DNA of 64,000 bases from an uncultured Mobiluncus sp. (GCF_947254095.1 NZ_CAMYBV010000001.1:1-64000), one strand, 5' to 3'; shown: positions 42,439-50,837, numbered from the stretch's first letter. Made by a program: numbers and translations. The notes: generated from the letters alone by a model not told the origin.

Positions 42439-43286
42439 TGCTGACGTATGAAGAGTTTTATCGCCAAGCCACAGCCGAGGTGGCCCTGCGCGAGGCCACG
42501 GTACCTTTAGAACTTGTGAAAGAGCACGCCCGCCACACTCCCAGTCCGAAAGACGGTCTAGCGGTGCTGCACTCCCGACCCGGTTTTGTGGCCATCATGG
42601 GGGAAATTAAACGGCAAACTCCGACGGCTGGTTTTCTCAATCCCATCGAAGATCCGGTGGAGTTAGCCAGGGAATACGTCGAAGGCGGCGCCGTGGCGGT
42701 GTCCGTGGTGACCGATTACCCGAACTACTTGGGCACTAGCGAAGACTTCGTGCAGGTTCGCCGCGCGCTGGACGTGCCGATGTTGCGTAAAGAGTACGTG
42801 GTCACCCCCTACCAGATTCACGAGTCTCGGGCTATGGGTGCGGATATGGTACTGCTGATGGTGGCCTTGCTGGAGCCGATGGTGCTGGAGGCGTTGGTGG
42901 AACGGACTCATTCGCTGGGAATGTGTGCCCTGGTGGAATGCCATTCTCGTTTGGAGGCGCGCCAAGCTATTTCTGCTGGGGCGCGCCTCATCGGGATCAA
43001 CGCTCGGGACCGGGAAACGGGTGCGGTGGACCTGTCCATGTGCGAGCAAACTATTGACGTCATTCCACCCGACATCACCGTGGTGGCTGAATCGGGGGTA
43101 CACGGCCCGCAGGAGGTTTTTGACTATGCTCGGGTCGGGGCTGACGCTATCTTGGTCGGTGAGGCGCTGGTGCGTTCCTCGGACCCCGTGAACCTGTTGC
43201 GCAAGATGACTTCCGCGGCGCAGCATCCCGCTTTGCGTCCCGACCGTGCCTCTCGGTACCGTCACAAGACCGAAGGTACCGATTGA
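42438..43286 (+). CDS. trpC: Indole-3-glycerol phosphate synthase
   Basis: Forms indole-3-glycerol phosphate from CdRP in tryptophan synthesis. Active-site residues expected from characterised IGPS enzymes are present: E and K in GEIKRQTPTAG, K in MLRKEYVVTPYQIHE, E in LVECHSRLE, N in GINARDRETG, and ES in VAESGVHGP. The usual Ser of the SPS motif is Thr here (TPT). It follows hisI directly (TGATG overlap) and is followed without a gap by lgt. The trpBA genes that often sit between trpC and lgt in actinobacteria are missing at this locus. Confidence 0.9.
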   Translation: MLTYEEFYRQATAEVALREATVPLELVKEHARHTPSPKDGLAVLHSRPGFVAIMGEIKRQTPTAGFLNPIEDPVELAREYVEGGAVAVSVVTDYPNYLGTSEDFVQVRRALDVPMLRKEYVVTPYQIHESRAMGADMVLLMVALLEPMVLEALVERTHSLGMCALVECHSRLEARQAISAGARLIGINARDRETGAVDLSMCEQTIDVIPPDITVVAESGVHGPQEVFDYARVGADAILVGEALVRSSDPVNLLRKMTSAAQHPALRPDRASRYRHKTEGTD

Positions 43287-44368
43287 TGTCCGCCCTGACT
43301 TTTGTCGCCGTATTTTCGGTGCCATTTTCCTCTCACAGCCTTCTTTCTGCCGTTCGCACCAGTATTCCCTCCCCGCCTTCACCGATTTTGCTCAGCTTGG
43401 GTCCGCTCACGATTCGCTGGTACGCTTTTTGGATTATTTTGGGCATGGCACTGGCGATTTTCTGGACCTCCAAGCGTTACCAAGCCCGTGGAGGAAACCC
43501 CGGCTTGGTGGGTGACATCGGAATCTGGATTTGCCTCCTGGGCATTGTCGGGGCGCGTGCCATGGCTGTGTTTTCCTATCCCGGCGACTACTTTGGTCCG
43601 GGCATCCCGTGGTGGAAGCCTTTTGCCATCTGGCAAGGCGGTTTGGCCATCTACGGTGGTCTCATCGGCGGATTCCTCGCTGCCGTGGGATTTCTGCGTT
43701 TCAAGAAACAGCCCCTGGGAGTGTTCTTCGACGCGCTGGCCCCCACGGTCCTGGCCGCCCAAGCCTTAGGACGCCTGGGCAACTACTTTAACCAAGAAGT
43801 CTACGGTAAAGCTACGACCCTGCCTTGGGGGCTAGAGATTAGCCCCCAGATGGCTCCGGCCAACACGACACCGGGCACCCTGTTCCACCCGACTTTTCTC
43901 TATGAAATCATCTGGAACCTTTTGGCCATGAGTCTCTTGCTGCTGTATGAAACGATTCGCAAACGTTCCCGTGATTCCGAGTCCGCCCCACAAGTCAATG
44001 TTTGCCGCGTGACCGGCCAGTCTTGGGGGCGCCTGTGTTCTTGGGAAATCGGCGGCCTGTACCTGTTCCTGTACAGTTTGGGACGGTTTTTCCTGGAGTT
44101 CGTGCGTATCGACTACCAGTACACGGTGGCCGGGGGAGTCCGCTGGTTCCAAGTCGTCGCCGGCATCATCGCTGTTGTAGGGTTAGTCGTGTTTGCGGCG
44201 GCTCGCTACCGGAAACTGCCTGCCGTTCTGACCGAGGTCCCCCAGCCAGCTCCGGATTCCTCGGAAACGCAACCCGCAGCACCCAACCAGGAAAAATCCC
44301 CTTGTGACCCCGAGTCCGAACCCGAGGCAAAAACGACCGCCGATACTGTAAAAAACCCCGAAAAATAA
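43286..44368 (+). CDS. lgt: Prolipoprotein diacylglyceryl transferase
   Basis: Integral membrane enzyme that adds diacylglycerol to the lipobox Cys of prolipoproteins. About seven hydrophobic segments; family motifs are LTIRWYAFWIILGM, the WQGGLAIYGGLIGG segment, and the signature region LGRLGNYFNQEVYGKATTLPWGL, then HPTFLYEIIWN and LGRFFLEFVRID. The C-terminal 50 residues are a Pro/Glu-rich cytoplasmic tail (PQPAPDSSETQPA). It would process ThiB and the lipoprotein of the export cassette. The start ATG 43286 overlaps the trpC stop by one base. Confidence 0.95.
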   Translation: MSALTFVAVFSVPFSSHSLLSAVRTSIPSPPSPILLSLGPLTIRWYAFWIILGMALAIFWTSKRYQARGGNPGLVGDIGIWICLLGIVGARAMAVFSYPGDYFGPGIPWWKPFAIWQGGLAIYGGLIGGFLAAVGFLRFKKQPLGVFFDALAPTVLAAQALGRLGNYFNQEVYGKATTLPWGLEISPQMAPANTTPGTLFHPTFLYEIIWNLLAMSLLLLYETIRKRSRDSESAPQVNVCRVTGQSWGRLCSWEIGGLYLFLYSLGRFFLEFVRIDYQYTVAGGVRWFQVVAGIIAVVGLVVFAAARYRKLPAVLTEVPQPAPDSSETQPAAPNQEKSPCDPESEPEAKTTADTVKNPEK

Positions 44369-44420
44369 ACTTGTACCTGACTCTTACCCCGTTTAAACAG
44401 CGATTTTACGGATGTTACGG

Positions 44421-44530
44421 TATAATGGTTGTATTGAAGCAGTAATTCCTAGGGGGTTTTACTGCGGGGGGTTACCGGCGCAACCTATGCGTCAGCCCCT
44501 CAGAAGATGAAGAGGAAGAAGGTAAACATA
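44421..44530 (+). promoter_or_regulatory. Promoter and structured leader of the 79-aa gene
   Basis: TATAAT at 44421-44426 is a consensus -10, without a good -35. The RNA that would follow contains GCAGTAA (44439-44445) pairing with TTACTGC (about 44459-44465). Further on, GGGG ... CCCC encloses GCGCA/TGCGT (about 44468-44500). An AG-rich SD region (GAAGAGGAAGAAGG) leads to the ATG at 44531. It resembles a regulatory leader but matches no class I recognise. Confidence 0.5.
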
Positions 44531-44770
44531 ATGAATATGAATGATTCTATACATCATCTGACTTGGTCGCTTTTTGACCGTAACTCTGATCGTCAAGCTC
44601 TTAACTTGTCCCCGCGGTCAATTTTGTCCGAGGTGGCGCGTCCTTGGTTTGACGCTTACCGTCATGATCCGATGATTGAGTCGGCTCTGCGGGACTTGAA
44701 CGAGGACGGCGCTCGCCGCGTCCGAGCCCTGGATTTCTTGGGATTGGATTTGGTTTCGGCAGCTGCCTAA
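44531..44770 (+). CDS. Small protein of unknown function
   Basis: The 79-residue soluble product (MNMNDSIHHLTWSLFDRNSD ...) has a mostly helical C-terminal part (SILSEVARPWFDAYRHDPMI, LNEDGARRVRALDFLGLDLV). No family is recognised. Support for expression: a consensus -10, purine-rich SD at correct spacing, normal codon use, and a strong terminator 20 bases after the stop, so it is a self-contained unit. A second ATG two codons in is possible. It lies just upstream of umuDC but is separated from it by the terminator. Confidence 0.65.
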   Translation: MNMNDSIHHLTWSLFDRNSDRQALNLSPRSILSEVARPWFDAYRHDPMIESALRDLNEDGARRVRALDFLGLDLVSAAA

Positions 44771-44789
44771 CAGCTAGGCATTTTGACGT

Positions 44790-44826
44790 AAATTCGCGGT
44801 AAGCCATAGGCTTGCCGCGAATTTTT
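44790..44826 (+). terminator. Strong Rho-independent terminator
   Basis: AAATTCGCGGTAAGCC (44790-44805) pairs with GGCTTGCCGCGAATTT (44809-44824) with one wobble and a three-base loop, ending in a T-run. It isolates the 79-aa gene from the umuDC promoter that follows. Confidence 0.9.
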
Positions 44827-44832
44827 GGCTTA

Positions 44833-44877
44833 CTGACCAAATGGGACAAAACGTGCTAAAATCGAACACATGTTCGA
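44833..44877 (+). promoter_or_regulatory. umuDC promoter with LexA (SOS) box over the start codon
   Basis: TCGAAC (44862-44867), ACAT, GTTCGA (44872-44877) is a perfect actinobacterial SOS box. A possible -35 CTGACC (44833-44838) and -10 TAAAAT (44857-44862) with an 18-base spacer would start RNA at about 44869-44870, the A of the umuD ATG. LexA bound here would cover the transcription start and the first codons. Confidence 0.8.
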
Positions 44878-45310
44878 TACTGTGCGGTCTGTAAAATCGT
44901 GGCGCCCCTATGCGTTAACGCCGCCAGCGCCGCACTCCGGCCTTCCTTTTGCGCCGGATTTGGTGCCGGCTGGCTGGCCTTCGCCCGCTCAGGATTATTT
45001 CGACCGCGACATTGATCTGAACGAACACCTTATCCGTAATCGGCCCGCGACTTTCCTGGTGCGGGTCGCGGGGGATTCCATGATCAACGCGGGCATCAGC
45101 GATGGGGACGAACTCATCGTGGATCGTTCCTTAGAAGCGGGGGAAGGCAGCGTCGTCATTGCCGTTATTGACGGTGAAATGACGGTGAAACGCTTGCACT
45201 TTGGGACTCGCGGGCCGGAACTACATCCCGCTAATCCAACCTATCCCGTACTGCACCCCTGTGAACTGGAAATTTGGGGGGTGGTGACGCGATGTCTGCA
45301 TCGCCTCTAG
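44870..45310 (+). CDS. umuD: UmuD-like S24 autopeptidase
   Basis: SOS mutagenesis subunit that cleaves itself on RecA filaments to UmuD'. The alignment with enterobacterial UmuD is clear from LVPAGWPSPAQDY and DIDLNEHLI onward. The scissile bond Cys-Gly of E. coli becomes Ala34-Gly35. The catalytic Ser70 (VAGDSMINAGISDGDELIVD) and Lys107 (GEMTVKRL) are conserved. The product is 146 residues. The ATG 44870 lies inside the SOS box and has no SD, suggesting a leaderless message; the next in-frame GTG (44882) is less likely. It overlaps umuC by 19 bases. Confidence 0.9.
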   Translation: MFDTVRSVKSWRPYALTPPAPHSGLPFAPDLVPAGWPSPAQDYFDRDIDLNEHLIRNRPATFLVRVAGDSMINAGISDGDELIVDRSLEAGEGSVVIAVIDGEMTVKRLHFGTRGPELHPANPTYPVLHPCELEIWGVVTRCLHRL

Positions 45311-46662
45311 GCTCGGGGGTCTGCCGCGAACTTGAGCACACCCCTCGCCGTAGGGAAATAATTCGTGAGGAATACGTCCACCAGGACGGGCTGGTACATC
45401 GCTTTGCCCTGGTGGACGTGGATTCTTGCTTTGCCAGCTGCGAACGAATTTTTCATCCGGAGCTTTCCGGGCGTCCGGTAGTGGTGCTGTCTAACAATGA
45501 CGGCTGCGTGGTGGCACGCTCGCGGGAGGCGAAAGCTTTGGGCATTAAGATGGGCATGCCGTGGTTTCAAATCCGAGCGTGGGCCGAGGCCTGCGGCGTG
45601 GTAGCCCGATCCAGCAACTACGAACTTTACGGCTCTATCTCGGCGCGAATCATGGAAATCTTGCGCCAGTTTTCCGCCTCGGTAGAGGTCTATTCCATCG
45701 ATGAGGCATTCCTGAGGCTCTACGGCAGACCCGCGGAGCTCCTAGGCATAGCCCGCGGCTTACGGTCCCGAATCCTGCACGACCTGGGGGTGCCGGTTTC
45801 GGTCGGAATCGCCCCGACCCGGACTTTGGCAAAACTCGCTTCCCACGGCGCCAAACATACCCCAGCCCTGGGCGGAGTGGCCAGCTGGGATGCTTATACC
45901 CCGGCTCAGCACGACAGGATTTTACGAGGTACCGAAATCGGTGATTTGTGGGGCGTGGGGCGACGCCTGAAAAACCGCCTGGAAGCTCTGGAGATTACGA
46001 ACGCGCTACAACTACAGAGGGCTGATTCCAGCGAAATTCGCCGCCGTTTCAACGTAAATCTGCAGCAAACGGTGTTGGAACTCAACGGGGTGCCCTGCAT
46101 CGAGATAATTGAACGGGATGCGGTGCGCACTTCCCAGGTCATGTATTCGCGTTCATTTTCCACGCCGGTGCGCGGGGTCACGCAGGTTTATCAGGTCCTG
46201 TCTATTTATTCCCAAAATGTGACGCACCGTCTGCGCCGCCAACAGATGACCGCCGGGGCGCTGTGGGCTTTTGCATCTACTGCCTGGTACAAGGAGCCTT
46301 TCTCACGTATCAGCGCGATGGCTCCGCTACACCCGCGCACTGACGACCCGGTGACAGTCCTGAGAGCAGCCGCGAAAGTCCTGCTGGGACAGGTCAATCC
46401 GCGAGCAGATTACGTGCGGGCGGGCATCTGCCTGACAGACTTGGGCAAACCTGACCCGCAAGAGCCGTTGCCCATGTTTGCCCCGGACCCAGCAACGCGG
46501 CGGCGGGGAAAAATTATTGACCGGGTCAACGCGGCGGTGGGAGAGGGCTCTGTAGGGCTGGGGCTGGCGGGTCTGAAAGCCGCTCCGGACTGGACCATGA
46601 AACGAGAGATGCTGTCTAACCGCGGCACGACGCACTGGTCCGAGCTGGCTCTGGTGCGCTAA
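45292..46662 (+). CDS. umuC: UmuC Y-family translesion DNA polymerase
   Basis: Catalytic subunit of a Pol V-type polymerase. Motifs include FALVDVDSCFASCERIF with the catalytic Asp, VVVLSNNDGCVVARSREAKA, the second acidic motif VYSIDEAFLRL, SVGIAPTRTLAKLASHGAK, and a helix-hairpin-helix region (DLWGVGRRLKNRLEAL). The C-terminal UmuC extension ends with the KREMLSNRGTTHWSELALV segment typical of UmuC. The start ATG 45292 overlaps umuD, giving translational coupling under the SOS promoter. The 456-residue length is slightly above E. coli UmuC because of an N-terminal extension of about 35 residues. Confidence 0.93.
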   Translation: MSASPLGSGVCRELEHTPRRREIIREEYVHQDGLVHRFALVDVDSCFASCERIFHPELSGRPVVVLSNNDGCVVARSREAKALGIKMGMPWFQIRAWAEACGVVARSSNYELYGSISARIMEILRQFSASVEVYSIDEAFLRLYGRPAELLGIARGLRSRILHDLGVPVSVGIAPTRTLAKLASHGAKHTPALGGVASWDAYTPAQHDRILRGTEIGDLWGVGRRLKNRLEALEITNALQLQRADSSEIRRRFNVNLQQTVLELNGVPCIEIIERDAVRTSQVMYSRSFSTPVRGVTQVYQVLSIYSQNVTHRLRRQQMTAGALWAFASTAWYKEPFSRISAMAPLHPRTDDPVTVLRAAAKVLLGQVNPRADYVRAGICLTDLGKPDPQEPLPMFAPDPATRRRGKIIDRVNAAVGEGSVGLGLAGLKAAPDWTMKREMLSNRGTTHWSELALVR

Positions 46663-46734
46663 CACAGCGGCGCAAAAGCGGAAATATTAAGCAAAGAAAT
46701 CCTTACTCGCGGAAGAACAGGTGAAATAGTTTAC

Positions 46735-46757
46735 AAAAAAAGGGACCCCGGTCCCTT
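46735..46757 (-). terminator. Terminator-like hairpin facing the minus strand
   Basis: AAGGGAC (46740-46746) and GTCCCTT (46751-46757) form a seven-base stem with a CCCG loop. The A-run at 46735-46741 becomes a T-run on the minus strand, so the element reads as a terminator leftward although no minus-strand gene lies to its right nearby. It sits in the leader of the alcohol dehydrogenase gene. Confidence 0.45.
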
Positions 46758-46841
46758 GTGAAAAAACAAGGAGACGAAAGAATTAGTTATGAGGTTGGAG
46801 ATTCCAATCAAGTACCCAACGGACTATCAAAGGAGAAAGTC

Positions 46842-47957
46842 ATGCCTCAAAAGATTCGCGCCTCCATCGCGTATGGCGTTGGTAAAGGGTTTTCTAAGCC
46901 CGAAGAACTCATCCTCGATGATCCCATCAAAGCCGAAGTGCTGGTCAATATCGAGGCTTCCGGCCTGTGCCACTCGGATTTGCACCTGGTGGAAGACGAC
47001 GACAAGATGTTTGAATTCCCGGCTGTTTTAGGCCACGAGGTCGCCGGCACGGTAGAAGCCGTCGGCCCGGAGGTTGTGGGGATTAAACCAGGAGACCACG
47101 TGGTCGCCACACTGGAGCAAATTTGCGGACATTGCGACAAGTGCATGGCTGGCAAGCCACATTCCTGCCGTCACCAGGAAGAATGCGTGCGTCAGCCGGG
47201 TGAACCGCCGCGTCTCAAGTTCCCCGACGGACGTCCGATTACCCAAGCGCTGGGAATTGGCGGGTTTGCGTCCAAGTCTTTGATTCACCAAAATCAGTTG
47301 GCGGTCGTGAATAATCAGGTAGATATGGCTGAGGCCGCCTGCATCGGCTGCGCCACCATCACCGGATTCGGAGCAGCGAAGAACTCGGCGAAAGTGCAGC
47401 CAGGGGATTTAGTTGCGGTCATCGGCACCGGCGGCATCGGACTGAACGTAATCTTCGGAGCGCGGGTGTGCGGCGCGCGCACCATCATCGCTATTGACGT
47501 GTTCGACAACAAGCTCGAATTCGCCAAGAAGTTCGGTGCCACCCACGTGGTCAATGCCAAGAAAGAAGATCCGGTCGAGGCTGTGCGCCGCATCACCGGC
47601 GGCGGGGTGGACAAGTCCTTCGAAGCCATCGGATTTGCGGAAACTATGAAACAGTGCTGGGATATGTTGGCCCAGGGCGGCACCGCCTACTGCATCGGCT
47701 TGGCGAAACCGGACGCCACGGTTTCCTTGGAGATTGACCCCATCAACCTGCTGTTTATGCAGCGTGGCTTCAAGGGCGTGTGGATGGGGGCGACAAACCC
47801 GAAGCACGACATTCCCTACTATGCGGACCTGGCGGTGGACGGCCGGCTGAATATGCACGACATCGTCACCCAGCGCATCCGATTGGATCAGATTACCGAA
47901 GCCTATGAACAACTCATGCGCGGCGAGGTTATCCGTTCGGTGATCACCGAGTTCTAA
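46842..47957 (+). CDS. Zinc-dependent medium-chain alcohol dehydrogenase
   Basis: NAD(P)-dependent dehydrogenase of 371 residues. The catalytic zinc site is formed by Cys in ASGLCHSDLHLV, His in VLGHEVAGTVE and Cys in AACIGCATITG. The structural zinc Cys4 is ICGHCDKCMAGKPHSC. The cofactor fold shows VAVIGTGGIGLNVIFGA followed by an Asp (AIDVFDNK), which suggests NAD preference. The substrate is not evident; related proteins include class III-type enzymes using thiol adducts. The start ATG 46842 follows AAAGGAGAAAG. An upstream in-frame extension from 46758 is unlikely. A strong terminator follows. Confidence 0.9.
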   Translation: MPQKIRASIAYGVGKGFSKPEELILDDPIKAEVLVNIEASGLCHSDLHLVEDDDKMFEFPAVLGHEVAGTVEAVGPEVVGIKPGDHVVATLEQICGHCDKCMAGKPHSCRHQEECVRQPGEPPRLKFPDGRPITQALGIGGFASKSLIHQNQLAVVNNQVDMAEAACIGCATITGFGAAKNSAKVQPGDLVAVIGTGGIGLNVIFGARVCGARTIIAIDVFDNKLEFAKKFGATHVVNAKKEDPVEAVRRITGGGVDKSFEAIGFAETMKQCWDMLAQGGTAYCIGLAKPDATVSLEIDPINLLFMQRGFKGVWMGATNPKHDIPYYADLAVDGRLNMHDIVTQRIRLDQITEAYEQLMRGEVIRSVITEF

Positions 47958-47977
47958 ACCCAGATAATCGTGAAGTT

Positions 47978-48023
47978 CCGTTTTCCGGGTGGGTCTGCGG
48001 GGACTCACCCGGAAAACGGTTTT
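47978..48023 (+). terminator. Rho-independent terminator after the alcohol dehydrogenase
   Basis: CCGTTTTCCGGGTG (47978-47991) pairs perfectly with CACCCGGAAAACGG (48006-48019), followed by TTTTG. The convergent DUF1846 gene ends 30 bases further on. Confidence 0.85.
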
Positions 48024-48053
48024 GTGCTAGCGTGTGCCGTGCTTAGGGAAAAT

Positions 48054-49547
48054 CTAGCGTTTGCGGTATAGGCGCTTACGCTGGAACTTTGGTTCCGAAG
48101 TGACTTGGATTCCGAGGTTTCTGAAAATCCCTTCGTCCACTGACCCCAAGATGGTGGTGGTGTGGACGTTCGTGCCCTCCAGTTCCTTGAGCATCCCTAG
48201 GGCGGCGCGTGCTTCGGGGGAAGTCCCGGCCGACACGGACAGGGCAATCAGCACTTCATCGGTGTGCAGGCGGGGGTTACGCGAACCCAAATGCTGGGTC
48301 TTTAAGGTTTGAATAGGCTCAATCGACTCGCGTGACAGCAGGTCCAGCTCCGGATCGATGTCAGCCAGGTATTTTAGCGCGTTTAACAGCATCGCGGCGG
48401 AACAGCCCAGCAGGGCAGAGGTCTTGCCGGTGATAATCGTACCGTCGTGCAGTTCAATAGCGCTGCCAGGCTGGTTGGTGGCAGCTTCGACTTCCAGGGC
48501 GGCTCCCACCACGTGACGCTCCCAAGTCGAGATGCCCGCTTTCGCCATCAACACCGAGATACGAGTGGATTCCTCGGAATCCCGGCCGTCCCGGGCTTGT
48601 TCAACCAAGGCTTTATAGTAGCGGCGGATAATTTCTTGACGCGCGGCCTCCTGACAAACCTCGTCGTCGCTGATGCAGTAGCCTGCCATGTTTACCCCCA
48701 TGTCAGTAGGGCTTTGATAGGGGGATTTGCCGGTGAGCTTTTCCAACATGGTTTTCAGCAGCGGGAACGTTTCGGTGTCGCGGTTGTAGCTGGTGACCTG
48801 TACTCCATGTGCTGCCAAGTGGTAGGGGTCGATGAGGTTGATATCATCCAAGTCCGCGGTGGCAGCTTGGTAAGCCAGGTTCACCGGATGTTCCAACGGT
48901 AGGTTCCAAATTGGGAAAGTTTCGAACTTGGCGTAGCCAGCTTCGATACCGCGTTTATTATCGTGATAGACCTGAGAGAGGCAGGTTGCCAGTTTGCCGG
49001 AGCCCGGACCGGGGGCGGTCACGACGATGAGGTCACGAGTCACTTCTACATAGTCATTTCGGCCAAAACCGTCCTCGGACAGCACCAGTTTCGTGTTCGA
49101 GGGATAACCCTCGATAATGCGGTGCCTGGCTACCTTCAATCCCAGTCGTTCCAGGCGCTCCTTGAATGCAAAAGCCAGGGCATTGTCGTCCGCGAGCTGG
49201 GTCATCACCACATTTTCCACCAGGAAACCGCCTTCGCGGAACACGTCAATGAGTCGCAGCACGTCGTCCTCGTACGTAATATCCAAATCGGCTCGCCGTT
49301 TTTGCCGCTGCAAGTCCAAAGCGCTGACACAAACCAAAATCTCAATTTCGTCCTTTAACTGGCGCAACATCGAAATTTTGTTGTCCGGGGTAAACCCAGG
49401 CAGCACTCTGGAGGCGTGCATATCGTCGTAGAGTTTGCCGCCCATCTCCAGGTAGAGCCGCCCTCCGATTTCTTGGCGGCGCTCCGCAATGTGTGCGGAC
49501 TGCATCTTAATGTATAAGTCATGGTCAAACCCAATTTTTCGGCTCAT
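48054..49547 (-). CDS. DUF1846 family protein
   Basis: A 497-residue conserved protein of unknown function. The N-terminal KIGFDHDLYIKMQSAHIAER and central VTAPGPGSGKLATCLSQVYHD (a phosphate-loop-like GPGSGK) are characteristic, with the later PSNTKLVLSEDGFG and SPTDMGVNMAGYCI segments. The P-loop-like motif suggests nucleotide or cofactor handling, but no activity is known to me. The gene is monocistronic, divergent from the DUF4032 gene with only 72 bases between starts, so the two promoters overlap. Confidence 0.88.
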   Translation of the reverse strand: MSRKIGFDHDLYIKMQSAHIAERRQEIGGRLYLEMGGKLYDDMHASRVLPGFTPDNKISMLRQLKDEIEILVCVSALDLQRQKRRADLDITYEDDVLRLIDVFREGGFLVENVVMTQLADDNALAFAFKERLERLGLKVARHRIIEGYPSNTKLVLSEDGFGRNDYVEVTRDLIVVTAPGPGSGKLATCLSQVYHDNKRGIEAGYAKFETFPIWNLPLEHPVNLAYQAATADLDDINLIDPYHLAAHGVQVTSYNRDTETFPLLKTMLEKLTGKSPYQSPTDMGVNMAGYCISDDEVCQEAARQEIIRRYYKALVEQARDGRDSEESTRISVLMAKAGISTWERHVVGAALEVEAATNQPGSAIELHDGTIITGKTSALLGCSAAMLLNALKYLADIDPELDLLSRESIEPIQTLKTQHLGSRNPRLHTDEVLIALSVSAGTSPEARAALGMLKELEGTNVHTTTILGSVDEGIFRNLGIQVTSEPKFQRKRLYRKR

Positions 49548-49619
49548 AAATTACTTCACTTTCCAAATGTTTCAGCAAGGCATCAATAATTAATTATTGT
49601 CTTAGCTTACACTAGGGGA

Positions 49620-50837
49620 GTGACGTTCTCAGTGACCGCGGCCACCGCGGAACCCGCTTTACTGGATTTGCCTTGGGAATTGCCTTTGGAGGAATGGCCG
49701 GAGCGTTATATCGCGTCTTTCCCGCACGGTATTTCACGCCACATCGTGCGTTTTGTGAACCTCGGACCGCGAATCATAGCGGTGAAGGAAATCTCCGAGG
49801 AAAAGGCTCGTCACGAGTATGCCCTGTTGCGTGACCTGGTACGTTTGGAACAGCCGGTGGTACAGCCGCTGGCTTACGTCACCCACCGTACCGATGCTGC
49901 CGGGGAAGAACTGAACAGCGCCCTTGTGACCTATCATCTGCCGTTTTCCCTGCCTTACCGAACTCTGTTTACCGCCAATATGAGTCCCGAGACCGCCACT
50001 CGCCTCATCGATTCTCTAGCGGTGTTGCTGGTCAGACTGCATTTGTTGGGTTTTTATTGGGGCGACGTTTCGCTTTCGAACACGTTATTTCGACGTGACG
50101 CCGGGGCATTTGCCGCTTACCTGGTCGACGCGGAAACCGGGGAACTACATCCCGAAGGCCTGACTTACGGGCAACGTTCCTATGATGTCGAAATCGCTCG
50201 CGTGAACATCATCGGTGAGCTTATGGATCTCCAGGCCGGGGGTACTCTTGACGAAGCCGCCGACACCGTTGAAATCGGTAATCTGCTCCAAGACCGCTAC
50301 GACGCCTTGTGGGATGAACTGACCTCTGTGGAAACGTTCAGTGCGGACGAAACTTGGCGTATCGAGGACCGCATTCGGCGTTTGAATAATCTGGGCTTTG
50401 ACGTGGGGGAGCTAAAGATGAAGACGGACACCGCGGACGGAGCTCGCCAACTGCTGATTCAGCCCAAGGTCGTGGATTCGGGGCATTATCACCGCCAGGT
50501 AATGCGCCTGACCGGCCTCGATGTTCAGGAAAACCAGGGGCGGCGCATGATTAACGATATGCAGACTTTCCGAATGCTCAATCATCTCGAAAACGTGCCG
50601 CTTGACGTAGTGGCGCACCGCTGGCTGACCAAAGTTTATGAGCCGATTTTGGCGGCCCTCCCGGAGGAGCTACTGTCGAAACTGGAGCCGGCTCAGGTGT
50701 TTCACGAGATTCTAGACCATCGTTGGTACCTCTCGGAAAACCGCGGGGAACAGGTCAGCTTACACGAGGCCATTGACTCCTACGTGCGCAAAGTCCTGCC
50801 TCAGAAACCCGACGAAATTACCATTATGGGTGAGTAG
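49620..50837 (+). CDS. DUF4032 protein with kinase-like fold
   Basis: The 405-residue product looks like an atypical small-molecule or lipopolysaccharide-kinase-like protein. VKEISEEKARHEYALLRDL offers the ATP-binding Lys/Glu, LLGFYWGDVSLSNTLF the catalytic loop (GDVSLSN), and YLVDAETGEL the metal-binding Asp. The C-terminal half from about residue 215 (GNLLQDRYDALWDEL onward) is the DUF4032-specific domain. The substrate is unknown. The GTG start 49620 has no clear SD; TACACT (49608-49613) ends six bases before it, again suggesting a leaderless transcript. A tRNA gene lies just downstream on the other strand. Confidence 0.82.
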   Translation: MTFSVTAATAEPALLDLPWELPLEEWPERYIASFPHGISRHIVRFVNLGPRIIAVKEISEEKARHEYALLRDLVRLEQPVVQPLAYVTHRTDAAGEELNSALVTYHLPFSLPYRTLFTANMSPETATRLIDSLAVLLVRLHLLGFYWGDVSLSNTLFRRDAGAFAAYLVDAETGELHPEGLTYGQRSYDVEIARVNIIGELMDLQAGGTLDEAADTVEIGNLLQDRYDALWDELTSVETFSADETWRIEDRIRRLNNLGFDVGELKMKTDTADGARQLLIQPKVVDSGHYHRQVMRLTGLDVQENQGRRMINDMQTFRMLNHLENVPLDVVAHRWLTKVYEPILAALPEELLSKLEPAQVFHEILDHRWYLSENRGEQVSLHEAIDSYVRKVLPQKPDEITIMGE

